64,000 nt of DNA from HLUCCA09 sp038745585 (GTDB lineage: Bacteria; Pseudomonadota; Alphaproteobacteria; Rhodobacterales; Rhodobacteraceae): positions 1-64,000 of the forward strand of contig JBCDLH010000012.1 of assembly GCA_038745585.1 (NCBI GenBank), written 5' to 3'. Shown here piece by piece: positions 1 to 8,095 of the stretch. The position numbers and the translations under genes were made by a program. Under the pieces are notes generated by a model. The model was given only the letters and a program-made list of their open reading frames with translations. It had not been told where the DNA came from and made no database searches. Position 1 is the first letter of the stretch; each line of letters begins with the position of its first letter.

Positions 1-506
1 CCGGCATCCAGGGTGGGCCGCTGATGCACGTGATCGCCGCGAAGGCGGTCGCGTTCGGCGAGGCGCTCCGGCCCGAATTCAAGCTCTACCAGCAGCAGGT
101 GATCGCCAACGCCCAGGCACTCGGCACAGCGCTCATGGCGGGCGGGCTCGATCTGGTGACCGGCGGTACCGACAGCCACGTGCTGCTCGTGGACCTGCGC
201 CCCAAGGGCGTGAAGGGGAACGCCACCGAAAAGGCGCTGGGACGCGCGCATATCACGTGCAACAAGAACGGGATCCCGTTCGATACCGAAAAGCCGATGA
301 TTACGAGCGGCATCCGCCTTGGCTCGCCCGCCGGCACGACCCGCGGCTTCGGCACACCCGAATTCGCCCAGATCGGAGAGTGGATCTGCGAGGTGGTCGA
401 CGGCCTTGCCGCGCATGGCGAGGAGGACAATGGCCCCGTCGAGGCCAAAGTGAAAGGCGAGGTCGCCGATCTTTGCGCGCGCTTCCCGCTTTACCCAACG
501 CTCTAA
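1..506 (+). CDS. glyA: Serine hydroxymethyltransferase, C-terminal part
   Basis: This is the 3' end of the PLP enzyme that interconverts serine and glycine with tetrahydrofolate, in cytosolic one-carbon metabolism. The window opens inside the gene, in frame from base 3 (GIQGGPLMHVIAAKAVAFGE). That is the conserved stretch just downstream of the PLP lysine, which lies off the edge. The late GlyA motifs TGGTDSHVLLVDLR, NGIPFD and SGIRLGSPAGTTRG are all present, and the protein ends normally at a TAA. About 167 residues of a roughly 430-residue protein are visible. The next gene is convergent, and the gap between them carries hairpins and a TATTTT element. Identity is very secure; the start cannot be judged. 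Confidence 0.97.
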   Translation, partial: GIQGGPLMHVIAAKAVAFGEALRPEFKLYQQQVIANAQALGTALMAGGLDLVTGGTDSHVLLVDLRPKGVKGNATEKALGRAHITCNKNGIPFDTEKPMITSGIRLGSPAGTTRGFGTPEFAQIGEWICEVVDGLAAHGEEDNGPVEAKVKGEVADLCARFPLYPTL

Positions 507-783
507 GCCACCAACGGCGTGCTCCCGCCTCCAAACGCCGCTTGCAGCGGCGCTCTCCGTTGGGCCGGGCACCCGCTGGCGCGGGTGCGGACGCGCTTTG
601 ATCAAAGCGATGGGTCGGCTGCGCGCTCAGGAGCCTCCGGCGGGGATATTTTTGGCCCAAAGAAGGCCGGGGCAATGCGCTCCCCCAGATGCGCCGCTCC
701 TCCCCGTTTCTATGGGCGTCAAATAGCCCGGGGGCGGCGGCCAAGGGCCGACGGGGGCAGCGCCCCCAACCGCCCCCCGCGCG
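507..783. other. Structured gap between convergent glyA and mannosidase genes
   Basis: No convincing gene is present; the short reading frames here are GC-driven. The gap is rich in inverted repeats. CCAACGG (511-517) pairs with CCGTTGG (557-563) and encloses a GCCGC/GCGGC hairpin. A perfect 8-bp stem with loop TGGC lies at 569-588, and GGGGGCAGCGCCCCC lies at 753-767. No clear T-run follows the stems. I read it as a bidirectional transcript-end region; that role is inference. Confidence 0.5.
634..666 (+). repeat. TATTTT-core intergenic element, copy 1
   Basis: The sequence reads CCTCCGGCGGGGATATTTTT followed by GGCCCAAAGAAGG. The same pattern (a C/G-rich arm, A-T-A/G-TATTTT, then GGCCAA and a purine tail) recurs in five other gaps of this window. 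This copy lies between two convergent 3' ends. It may act as a terminator or RNA-end element. Confidence 0.6.
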
Positions 784-3700
784 TCAGAAGCGCACGCGGA
801 GGGAGACGATCTCGAACGGACGCAGCGTCAGGAGCGCCTCTGTGCCGTCGGTTGGGATCGGGTCGCCGAAGGGCTCTTCGAGCAGCGAACAGCGGTGAAT
901 TTCGGCGGGCACGCGGGAGAAGGCGATGCGGACAGGGCCGCGAGAGCGATGCGCTTCGAAGAGGCGGACGATGAGGCCGGAGCGGTCTTCGGCGACCTTG
1001 ACCGTTTCGATGACCACATTCGGGGCGCGGCTCTCGACCAAGGACTTGCCTCCGAGGGCGGCGCGAAAGCTGTGCTCGGCCACGGCGGGCGAGTTCAGCG
1101 ACCAGGCCTGTTTGATGACCTCACCGGCGCGCCAATCGCCAAGATGCGGCAGAAGCGCATAGGTGAAGCGGTGATGGCCACGGTCGGCCTTCGGGTCCGG
1201 CATCGTCGCGGACTTGATCAGCGAGAGACGCAGAACGTCTTTGTGGACGTCGTAGCCATATTTGCAGTCGTTGAGCAGGGCGACGCCGTAATCGGCCTCG
1301 GAGAGGTCCGCCCAGCGCTGTGCGGGCACTTCGAACTTGGCGTAGTCCCAACTCGTATTGCGGTGCGTCGGGCGCATGATAGAGCCCCATTGGATTTCGT
1401 AGGTCGCGACCGGCGAGAAGACAGCGACGGGGAACGCGACCTTCAGGAGGAGGTGGGTTTCCCGCCAGTCGACATCGGTGACGAAGTCGATCCGAGGCGA
1501 GGCCGCACAGAGGCGGATCTCTTGCACGAGGCGGCTCGACCGGTAGGCGCGCTCGACCCGGAGGGCGACGCGGAGCGGGCCCTCCTCGATCACTTCGGCG
1601 GACATGAGCCCGCCCACGACCTCACCGCGGTCTTCAAAAAAGGCATCGATGTCCCAGGCATCCCAGGAGATCGGCCTATCCTCGAAAACCTGCAGACGGT
1701 TCCCGACCTCGCCCGGCTTCAGGACATCGCGTCCGATGCGGTTGTCATAGATCCGGGTGAGCGCCGCATCGGAAGAGAAATCGAGCCGCAGCAGATCGTT
1801 TTCGAGGGTAAAGCCGCCGTCCGCGTGGCGCACGGCCCGGACCCAGCCGCGCGGCGCATCGGCGCGAAGCGGGGTGACAGAGTAGGGCGCGAGCGGCCCG
1901 ATTTCGATCAGCATCCCGCCCGTTACACTTTGCGTAGCAGCATCTGCGGGCAGGTCGCGCGCGACATGTTCGGGGATCACCGCCTGCCGGATGATGGGAA
2001 AAGGCGTGGCGTTGACGACACCCCAACCATCATCGGCCCGGCCCGTAGCGGCCGCGCGCATCTCGGCGGCGAGTTGGTGGAGGCGGTGATAGTCGAGCCG
2101 CGCATCCTCGAAGACCTCACCGATGGACGTCCCCGTTACGATGTCGTGAAACTGGTTGAGACAGAGGATCTCCCAGGCCTCGGTGAGGCTCTCCCACGGC
2201 AGATCTTGCGCGCCGAGCACAAAGGCGCGTGCGGCGAGGTATTCGACCTCATGGAGCGCGGCCTCGGCGCGCCGGTTCTCCCGCTTGATCCAGGCCTGTG
2301 AGGTGAGCACGCCGCGGTGCCCTTCGAGGTAGAGCTCGTCGGCCCAGACAGGCAGGTCGGCGGTCTTGTCTTCGATCGCTTCGAAGAAGGCGCGGACCGA
2401 CGAGAACCGCATCCGCGGCGCGCCCGGCATCTCTGCCCAGAGCTCGGCGCGGCGGATGAGCGGCCCCGTCGGCCCGCCGCCTCCGTCGCCGTAGCCGTAG
2501 CAGATGGGCAGCTCGTCGATCCGCTCTTTGGCGGTCGACTTCTCCCAAGTGCCGATGACTTCTTCGGCAGAGAGATCTGACTTGTAGTTCGTGGGAAACG
2601 GCAGGTGCTGGACCTCGCGCGGCGTCGTCAGAAAATGCGCCAGAACGCGGGTGCCGTCGATCCCCTCCCACCAGGTCGTCGAGGCGGGGACTTGATTGTA
2701 CTGGTTCCAATTCACCTTATTCGTCACCATCCATTTCAGGCCCGACTGTGCCATAAGCTGGGGCAGGCACCAGGACATGCCAAACGTGTCGGGGATCCAG
2801 AGGACGGGCGCCTCCGCCCCGCGGCCGAACTTCTCGGCAAAGTAGCGCCGGCCGAGGAGGATCTGGCGCACCAGCGCCTCACCGCCCGGGATATTCGTAT
2901 CGGGCTCGACCCACATCCCCCCCATCGGCTCCCACCGCCCTTCGGCGACGCGGGCGCGGATCCCTTCGAAGACGTCCGGATGATCCTCCTCCGTCATTTT
3001 GTAGAGCGCGGGCTGAGAATGCGAGAAGCGGTAGCCCGGAAACCGCTCCATCAGCCGCAGGACGTTGAGCGAGGTGCGCGCGTTCTTGCGGCGCGTCTGG
3101 GAGAGCGGCCAGAGATAGGCAACATCGATATGGGCGTGGCCGATGGCGTGGAGCGTGACATCGAGCGGGTCGCCCGCCGACGCGAGGCCGTTTTGCAGCG
3201 CAGTCATCGCTTCGGGAACGGAGCGATAGAACGCGTCCCCCATCGGGTCGCGCGTATCGAGCTGGAGAAAGGCTGCGTCGAGCGCGGTCAGCATCCGGTG
3301 CCGCGCCGGGTGTGTCTCCGCCAGGTGTGTTGCCGCATCGAGGACGACTTCGGCAAGCGACAGAAAGTCCCGCGTCGGCACGTCGAACTCGACGACGGAA
3401 CATTCCTTCATGAAGAGTTGCGTGCCGTCATCGGGGCTCGGCGGCCAGCCGCTCAGGCCCGTCCAGCCGTGGAGCTCCAGCCGGTGCGGGCGCCCATCGA
3501 TCAGGCGCTCGGGCAGGTAGATCGACTGGTGGTAACGGTCGGCGGAGGCGAAGGTCTCACCGTCGAGGAAAAGCGTCGCCTCGGGATGGGTGAATATATC
3601 GCCCGCCACCCCAAGCGGGAGGTGCAAGCCAACCGGCCCTTTGCCCCAGCCTTTCGGGATGGTGACGTCGGTGGCCAGGAGAAAATTGCGCTTCTGCCCG

Positions 3701-3891
3701 GCCCAATAGCTGTTCCACGGGATGGTGTCCCAACCGCTGAGATCGGCGCCGAGGGGAGGCTCGGCCTCCGCGTCAGGCAGCCAATGCACGCGGAACGGCG
3801 CAAAGGGGAGGGCCGCGGCGTGGAGCATACGCTGGGCGAGCGCGATCCGCTTGCCGATCTTCTCGGCGGTGAAGCGGCGGGCATGGGTCAT
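784..3891 (-). CDS. Alpha-mannosidase, glycoside hydrolase family 38
   Basis: A predicted retaining alpha-mannosidase of 1035 residues. The GH38 signature HAHIDVAYLWP (zinc ligands His and Asp) lies near residue 253, and WIPDTFG, which holds the nucleophile Asp, near residue 365. LNQFHDIVTGTSI follows, then a long beta-rich C-terminal domain. Length fits bacterial and fungal GH38 enzymes. I chose the ATG at 3891 because the protein begins with a normal family N-terminus there; the frame runs open upstream to 4113 without family sequence. No signal peptide is seen, so cytosolic action on imported mannosides is likely. It is the last gene of a block with an Opp-type transporter, 130 bases after the ATPase gene. 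The exact substrate is unknown. Confidence 0.93.
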   Translation of the reverse strand: MTHARRFTAEKIGKRIALAQRMLHAAALPFAPFRVHWLPDAEAEPPLGADLSGWDTIPWNSYWAGQKRNFLLATDVTIPKGWGKGPVGLHLPLGVAGDIFTHPEATLFLDGETFASADRYHQSIYLPERLIDGRPHRLELHGWTGLSGWPPSPDDGTQLFMKECSVVEFDVPTRDFLSLAEVVLDAATHLAETHPARHRMLTALDAAFLQLDTRDPMGDAFYRSVPEAMTALQNGLASAGDPLDVTLHAIGHAHIDVAYLWPLSQTRRKNARTSLNVLRLMERFPGYRFSHSQPALYKMTEEDHPDVFEGIRARVAEGRWEPMGGMWVEPDTNIPGGEALVRQILLGRRYFAEKFGRGAEAPVLWIPDTFGMSWCLPQLMAQSGLKWMVTNKVNWNQYNQVPASTTWWEGIDGTRVLAHFLTTPREVQHLPFPTNYKSDLSAEEVIGTWEKSTAKERIDELPICYGYGDGGGGPTGPLIRRAELWAEMPGAPRMRFSSVRAFFEAIEDKTADLPVWADELYLEGHRGVLTSQAWIKRENRRAEAALHEVEYLAARAFVLGAQDLPWESLTEAWEILCLNQFHDIVTGTSIGEVFEDARLDYHRLHQLAAEMRAAATGRADDGWGVVNATPFPIIRQAVIPEHVARDLPADAATQSVTGGMLIEIGPLAPYSVTPLRADAPRGWVRAVRHADGGFTLENDLLRLDFSSDAALTRIYDNRIGRDVLKPGEVGNRLQVFEDRPISWDAWDIDAFFEDRGEVVGGLMSAEVIEEGPLRVALRVERAYRSSRLVQEIRLCAASPRIDFVTDVDWRETHLLLKVAFPVAVFSPVATYEIQWGSIMRPTHRNTSWDYAKFEVPAQRWADLSEADYGVALLNDCKYGYDVHKDVLRLSLIKSATMPDPKADRGHHRFTYALLPHLGDWRAGEVIKQAWSLNSPAVAEHSFRAALGGKSLVESRAPNVVIETVKVAEDRSGLIVRLFEAHRSRGPVRIAFSRVPAEIHRCSLLEEPFGDPIPTDGTEALLTLRPFEIVSLRVRF

Positions 3892-4021
3892 GCTCGGCCC
3901 GATTGCCCGGCCACGTGGACCTCGCCCTCCGGGCAGCGGCCCACCCGCCCGGGCGATCCCTGTGCGGACCCGTGGAGGACGCGGTCGACGCTGGTCCCTT
4001 GGCCCGCGCCGCCGCGCATGG

Positions 4022-5794
4022 TCACACCTGCTCCGTTTCGAGCCGAAACCCGTCGATTGCCCCGCGGAACACGGTCTTTTTCGCGCGCGCCAGCGCGTCG
4101 AGCATCGCCGCATCTTCGTCGGCGCTCCGAGCCGTACCCCAGGGCCGGTCCATGTCCGGCCATGGGATCGAGTCGATCAAAAGCTGTGTGTAGGGGTGTT
4201 GGGGGTCGCCGATGACCGCCTTCGGCGGCCCCGCCTCGGCCACGTGCCCCTGATAGAGCACGATCACATAGTCCGAGACGTGGTAGGCCGTGGCAAGGTC
4301 ATGAGTGATGTAGAGGATTGAGATCCCGTGCTTGTCCTTCAGGTCATAGATATTCGCGAGGATCGTCGCGCGAAGCGAGGCATCGACCATCGAGACCGGC
4401 TCGTCCGCGATCAGGAGCTTCGGCTGTAGCATGAGGGCCCGCGCCACGATCAAGCGCTGACGCTGCCCGCCCGAGAGCTGATGCGGATAGCGCCGCAGGA
4501 TCAGATCCGGGTCGAGCCCGACGGCACGACAGGCCTCTTCCATCGCCGCTTGCGTATCTGCCTCGCCCTGCGACAGCCCGAACCGCTTGTAGGGGAATTT
4601 CAGCGCGTGCTCGACCCGGTAGAACGGGTTGAAGCAGGCATAGGGGTCCTGAAATACCGCCTGGATGTTCTTGCGAAAATCGAGCGAACCCGCCGCCCCG
4701 AGCCCCGCCAGGTCCTGCCCTTCGAACAGGACCTGACCGGTCGAGGGCTGATTGAAGCCGAGCATCAGCGAGCCCATGGTCGACTTGCCGGAGCCCGATT
4801 GGCCGACAATGGAGATGATCTGCGGCACGTCCCCTTCGAGCGCGAAGCTCATCGGATGGAGCGCCGTCACACCGCCATAGACCTTCGAGACGCCCTTGAA
4901 CTCCAAAAGCGGCGCATCGCTCGCCTTCTGCGAGGCCGGCGCGCCGACGGTAGGGTTGAGGAAGCTCTCTCCACCCACCAGCGGCACCGAGGAGATGAGC
5001 TCGCGCGTATAGGGGTGCTCTGGCGCCTCGACGATCTGCCGCGTGATCCCGTGCTCGACCAGGACGCCGTCCTTTAGCACCGCCAGTTCATCGACCGATT
5101 GCGCCATCAGCCCCATATCGTGGCCGATGAGGATAAGCCCACAGCCGATCTTGGTTTGGACGTCGGTCAAAGTCTGCATGACATGCCGTTGGGTGACGAC
5201 ATCGAGCGCCGAGGTCGGCTCATCGGCGATGATAAGCTCCGGCGCCAGGATCACCCCAAGCGCGATGCAGACCCGCTGCTTCATCCCGCCCGACAGCTCG
5301 TGCGGATAAAGGCGGCCGACCCGCGCCGGCAAGCCCACGCTCTCGAGGGCCGCGTCCGAGCGCCGCTGCAGATGATCGAGCGCGGTCTTGCCCTCATGGG
5401 CGACGACCGCGTCCCACATCTGGTTCTCGACCCGCATCACCGGGTTGAGCGAGTTCATCGCGCCTTGCGGAATGTAGGACACGCGCGACAGCCGCTCGCG
5501 CCGCATCTCCTCGTCGCTCAGCGCGAGCACATCGATGCCGTCCTGCCCAAGCCGGATTTCGCCCGACGCGACGCGCCCCGGTTCCGCCAGCATCCGCATA
5601 ATCGAGAGCGCCGTCGTCGTCTTGCCCGATCCGCTCTCGCCGATGAAGCCGACCTTGCGCCCCGGCTGGATCGTCAGCGACAGCGACTTCACCGCATGGA
5701 CGAGCCCCTTCGGCGTCGGGAAGTCGATCGAGATGTCCTCCAGCGTCAGAACGGGCTTTTCGTTCGGGCGCTCTACGGCAACAGCCCCACTCAT
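4022..5794 (-). CDS. Fused Opp/Dpp-type ABC transporter ATPase (two nucleotide-binding domains)
   Basis: A 590-residue protein with two complete ABC ATPase domains, equivalent to a DppD-DppF fusion. Domain 1 has Walker A GESGSGKTTT (about residue 51), signature LSGGMKQR and Walker B LIIADEPTSALD. Domain 2 has Walker A GQSGSGKST (about 333), signature LSGGQRQR and LLIADEPVSMVD. Both carry the C-terminal oligopeptide-type region (HPYTRELISS, HPYTQLLIDS). It should drive the two permeases encoded just upstream in the transcript. A TATTTT repeat lies in the 103-base gap before the gene. Although the family is named for peptides, its place beside a mannosidase suggests glycoside or oligosaccharide import. 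ATPase identity is certain; substrate is inferred. Confidence 0.95.
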   Translation of the reverse strand: MSGAVAVERPNEKPVLTLEDISIDFPTPKGLVHAVKSLSLTIQPGRKVGFIGESGSGKTTTALSIMRMLAEPGRVASGEIRLGQDGIDVLALSDEEMRRERLSRVSYIPQGAMNSLNPVMRVENQMWDAVVAHEGKTALDHLQRRSDAALESVGLPARVGRLYPHELSGGMKQRVCIALGVILAPELIIADEPTSALDVVTQRHVMQTLTDVQTKIGCGLILIGHDMGLMAQSVDELAVLKDGVLVEHGITRQIVEAPEHPYTRELISSVPLVGGESFLNPTVGAPASQKASDAPLLEFKGVSKVYGGVTALHPMSFALEGDVPQIISIVGQSGSGKSTMGSLMLGFNQPSTGQVLFEGQDLAGLGAAGSLDFRKNIQAVFQDPYACFNPFYRVEHALKFPYKRFGLSQGEADTQAAMEEACRAVGLDPDLILRRYPHQLSGGQRQRLIVARALMLQPKLLIADEPVSMVDASLRATILANIYDLKDKHGISILYITHDLATAYHVSDYVIVLYQGHVAEAGPPKAVIGDPQHPYTQLLIDSIPWPDMDRPWGTARSADEDAAMLDALARAKKTVFRGAIDGFRLETEQV

Positions 5795-5829
5795 AGTTCG
5801 CCCTCCAAGCCCAAAGCCACTCTTCCCCC

Positions 5830-5876
5830 ATCATCTTGGCGAAAATACTCCGGGGGTCTGGGGGCAGCGCCCCCAG
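5830..5876 (-). repeat. TATTTT-core intergenic element, copy 2, with GC hairpin
   Basis: On the minus strand this reads GGAGTATTTTCGCCAAGATGATG; on the plus strand it continues into CGGGGGTCTGGGGGCAGCGCCCCC. The copy at 23878-23924 is nearly identical over the same roughly 47 bases, including the GGGGGCAGCGCCCCC stem. It lies between two co-directional genes of one operon, so here it could reduce or process the transcript rather than end it. Confidence 0.65.
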
Positions 5877-5897
5877 CCTTGGCCAAGCGTGCCGCCC

Positions 5898-6863
5898 TCA
5901 TGACAGCCTCCGAAGCCGCGGGTTCGAGACCTCATCGAGCCCCAGATTGATCAGCAGGAGCCCAATGAACATCACCGCGAGCAGGATCGTCGGGATGCCC
6001 CACCACCACCACAGGTTCTGAATGAGGGCGCCTGCGTTGATCGCCTCATAGATCGTGCGCCCGAGCGTTGGGATGCGCTGCGGCCCGAGACCTAGAACCT
6101 CGAGCCCCACCGCCGTCACGATGGAGGTCGTCACATTGGCGATGAAGGAGCCAAAGAGATACGGCACGAGGTTGGGCAGCATCTCGCGGAACATGATGTG
6201 CGGCGTCGAGGCGCCCGATAGCCGCGCCATCTGCACATAGCCCGACTCGCGCATGGAGAGGACCTGCGCGCGGATCAGCCGGGTCGGGGATTGCCAGACG
6301 AAGCACGCGATCAAAAGCGCCATCGCCGTCAGCGTCACATCGCCATAGGCCGCTTGGAACACCACGAGGATGAGGAGCGGCGGGATCGTGATCATCACGT
6401 CCGAGAGGATCCGGATCACGTCATCCGTCCGCCCACCCACAAAGCCGGCCGTGAAGCCCAGCGTGATGCCGACCGACATTCCGATGAGTGAGGCCAATAG
6501 CCCGACAAAGAGAGAGTTCGGCGCGCCGATGATGATGAGCGACAACACATCCCGCCCGGCCCCATCCGTGCCGAGCGGCGTCGCCCACTCCCCAGCTTGC
6601 CCGCGCAGGTTCTCAAAGCCGACGGGCGGCAAGCGCAGGGTCGAAGATCCGGTAAAGACCAGCTCCAGATCCCAAAAGAGCCGACCTAGGATGCCCATCG
6701 CGACGATCCCAAGGAGCAGGCCCACGCCCCACAGGAGTTTCGGGTTCCACCACGGATTGTCAAAGCGGCGCATCCGCCTTGCTTGCGCTCGGGTCGGCGC
6801 GGGCGCGTCGGCGCTGGCGTCGTCGACGGGGGTTTCTCGGGTCTGGGGGTCGAGCGTGCTCAT
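5898..6863 (-). CDS. Opp/Dpp-type ABC transporter permease, DppC-like
   Basis: A 321-residue inner-membrane permease. After a charged N-terminus come a first membrane span (LLWGVGLLLGIVAMGILG), an extracytoplasmic segment with PLGTDGAGRDVLS, then the transmembrane core. An EAA-like loop with RLSGASTPHIMFREMLPN contacts the ATPase. PLGTDxxGRD is typical of the DppC/OppC side of the pair. The start overlaps the stop of the preceding permease gene by four bases (ATGA), so the two are translationally coupled. It should act with the 6860-7876 permease, the fused ATPase and the binding protein at 8096-9829. Confidence 0.94.
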   Translation of the reverse strand: MSTLDPQTRETPVDDASADAPAPTRAQARRMRRFDNPWWNPKLLWGVGLLLGIVAMGILGRLFWDLELVFTGSSTLRLPPVGFENLRGQAGEWATPLGTDGAGRDVLSLIIIGAPNSLFVGLLASLIGMSVGITLGFTAGFVGGRTDDVIRILSDVMITIPPLLILVVFQAAYGDVTLTAMALLIACFVWQSPTRLIRAQVLSMRESGYVQMARLSGASTPHIMFREMLPNLVPYLFGSFIANVTTSIVTAVGLEVLGLGPQRIPTLGRTIYEAINAGALIQNLWWWWGIPTILLAVMFIGLLLINLGLDEVSNPRLRRLS

Positions 6864-7876
6864 GCCGTCGCCCCCTCATGCCGGATCCGCGGGTCGATGA
6901 AGGGATAGATCAAGTCCACGATGAAGACCGCGAGCGCCGTCATCAGGATAATGACATAGCTGATCCCTTGGATGACGGGGAAATCCTGGTTCAGGATCGC
7001 GTCATAAAGGAGCTTGCCCATCCCGTTATAGGCAAAGATCCGTTCGACCAGCACCTGCCCCGCGATCAGCAAGCCGATCTTGAGCGCAAACGCTGTGATC
7101 TGCGGCAGGATCGCATTGCGGATCATGTATTTATAGAGGATGTAGCGCGGCTTAAGACCTTTGGCTTTGGCCAGCGTCACGTAGTCCTCGCCCTGCACCG
7201 TGATCATCAGCCCGCGCATGCCGAGCGCCCAAAAGCCGAAGGTCACGATAACGATGGAGAGCGCCGGCAGGAAGCCGTGGTGCAAAACGGAGATCGCGAA
7301 ATCCCAGCTCCATCCGGGCTCGACCATCAGCCCGTATGCCCCTGTGAGCGGAAACCATCGGAGCTGTGCTGCGAAGATCCACATAAGGAGCAGACCCGAG
7401 AGGATCGGCGGGATCGAGGTAAAGACCATCGCGGCCGGGATCGCGACCTTGACGAGCTTTGGGCTCTCCTCCCAGACCATGAGCGCGCCCAAAAGGTTCC
7501 CGATCACAAAGGTGATGATCAGCGACAGGATCATCAGGCCGAGGGTCCAGGGCAGCGCCTGCGTAATCAAAGCGGCGACGGGTGTCGGAAAGGACGCGGT
7601 CGAAAGGCCAAAATCGAACGTGAGCGTGTTCCAGAGGTACTTGAAGTACTGCACGATCAGCGGGTCGTTGAGGCCAAAGCGCTCCTGAAGCTGCGCCAGG
7701 ATCTGCTCGGAGTTTTCAACGGCACCGCCCCCGGCCGCCATCCGGCTCAGCATCACGTCGGCCGGATCGATCGGCGAGAGCCGCGGGATGATCCAGATCA
7801 CCGTCGCCGCGATCCAGACTGTCAGGCCGAGCGTGATCAACCGATTGATCAGATAGCTTCTGGGAATGCGTCCCAT
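6860..7876 (-). CDS. Opp/Dpp-type ABC transporter permease, DppB-like
   Basis: A 338-residue permease of the DppB/OppB class. The N-terminal span (LINRLITLGLTVWIAATVIW) is followed by a long periplasmic loop and five further hydrophobic segments. The cytoplasmic loop VTLAKAKGLKPRYILYKYMIRNAILPQ (continuous in the protein) is the ATPase-coupling EAA region. Near the C-terminus comes ERIFAYNGMGKLL, as in DppB proteins. It is separated from the upstream binding-protein gene by 219 bases containing a rho-independent terminator, so its expression probably comes from read-through or a weak promoter in that gap. Confidence 0.94.
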   Translation of the reverse strand: MGRIPRSYLINRLITLGLTVWIAATVIWIIPRLSPIDPADVMLSRMAAGGGAVENSEQILAQLQERFGLNDPLIVQYFKYLWNTLTFDFGLSTASFPTPVAALITQALPWTLGLMILSLIITFVIGNLLGALMVWEESPKLVKVAIPAAMVFTSIPPILSGLLLMWIFAAQLRWFPLTGAYGLMVEPGWSWDFAISVLHHGFLPALSIVIVTFGFWALGMRGLMITVQGEDYVTLAKAKGLKPRYILYKYMIRNAILPQITAFALKIGLLIAGQVLVERIFAYNGMGKLLYDAILNQDFPVIQGISYVIILMTALAVFIVDLIYPFIDPRIRHEGATA

Positions 7877-8055
7877 GACTGTCCTCCCTCAAGGCAGGCC
7901 GGTCGCGTGTCCGGCCGTGGCGCGCGGGCGCAGGGCGTGCCGGTTCCCGGCCTTCTCTCTCCGCGCCACCCCATCAGACCCCACCGCCACCGCGTTTTAT
8001 CGAGCGCGCTCTGCGGTCCTAAACGAGGGCGACGCTCTTCGGCGGCGGCCTCGAC

Positions 8056-8086
8056 AAAAAAGGGCCGCGCCAGGTCAGCGCGGCCC
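8056..8086 (-). terminator. Intrinsic terminator after the binding-protein gene
   Basis: A perfect 9-bp stem (GGGCCGCGC / GCGCGGCCC, 8062-8070 and 8078-8086) has a 7-base loop. Read on the minus strand it is followed by six T residues (8056-8061). It begins 10 bases after the stop of the solute-binding protein. Partial termination here would give more binding protein than permease and ATPase, as is usual for such operons. Confidence 0.85.
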
Positions 8087-8095
8087 CGATCCGGC

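Noticed and set aside
2605..4215. A 536-codon plus-strand frame opposite the mannosidase gene
   Set aside because: It is the shadow of a long high-GC gene: Arg/Gly/Pro-rich, no family motifs, and the opposite strand has clear GH38 catalytic motifs.
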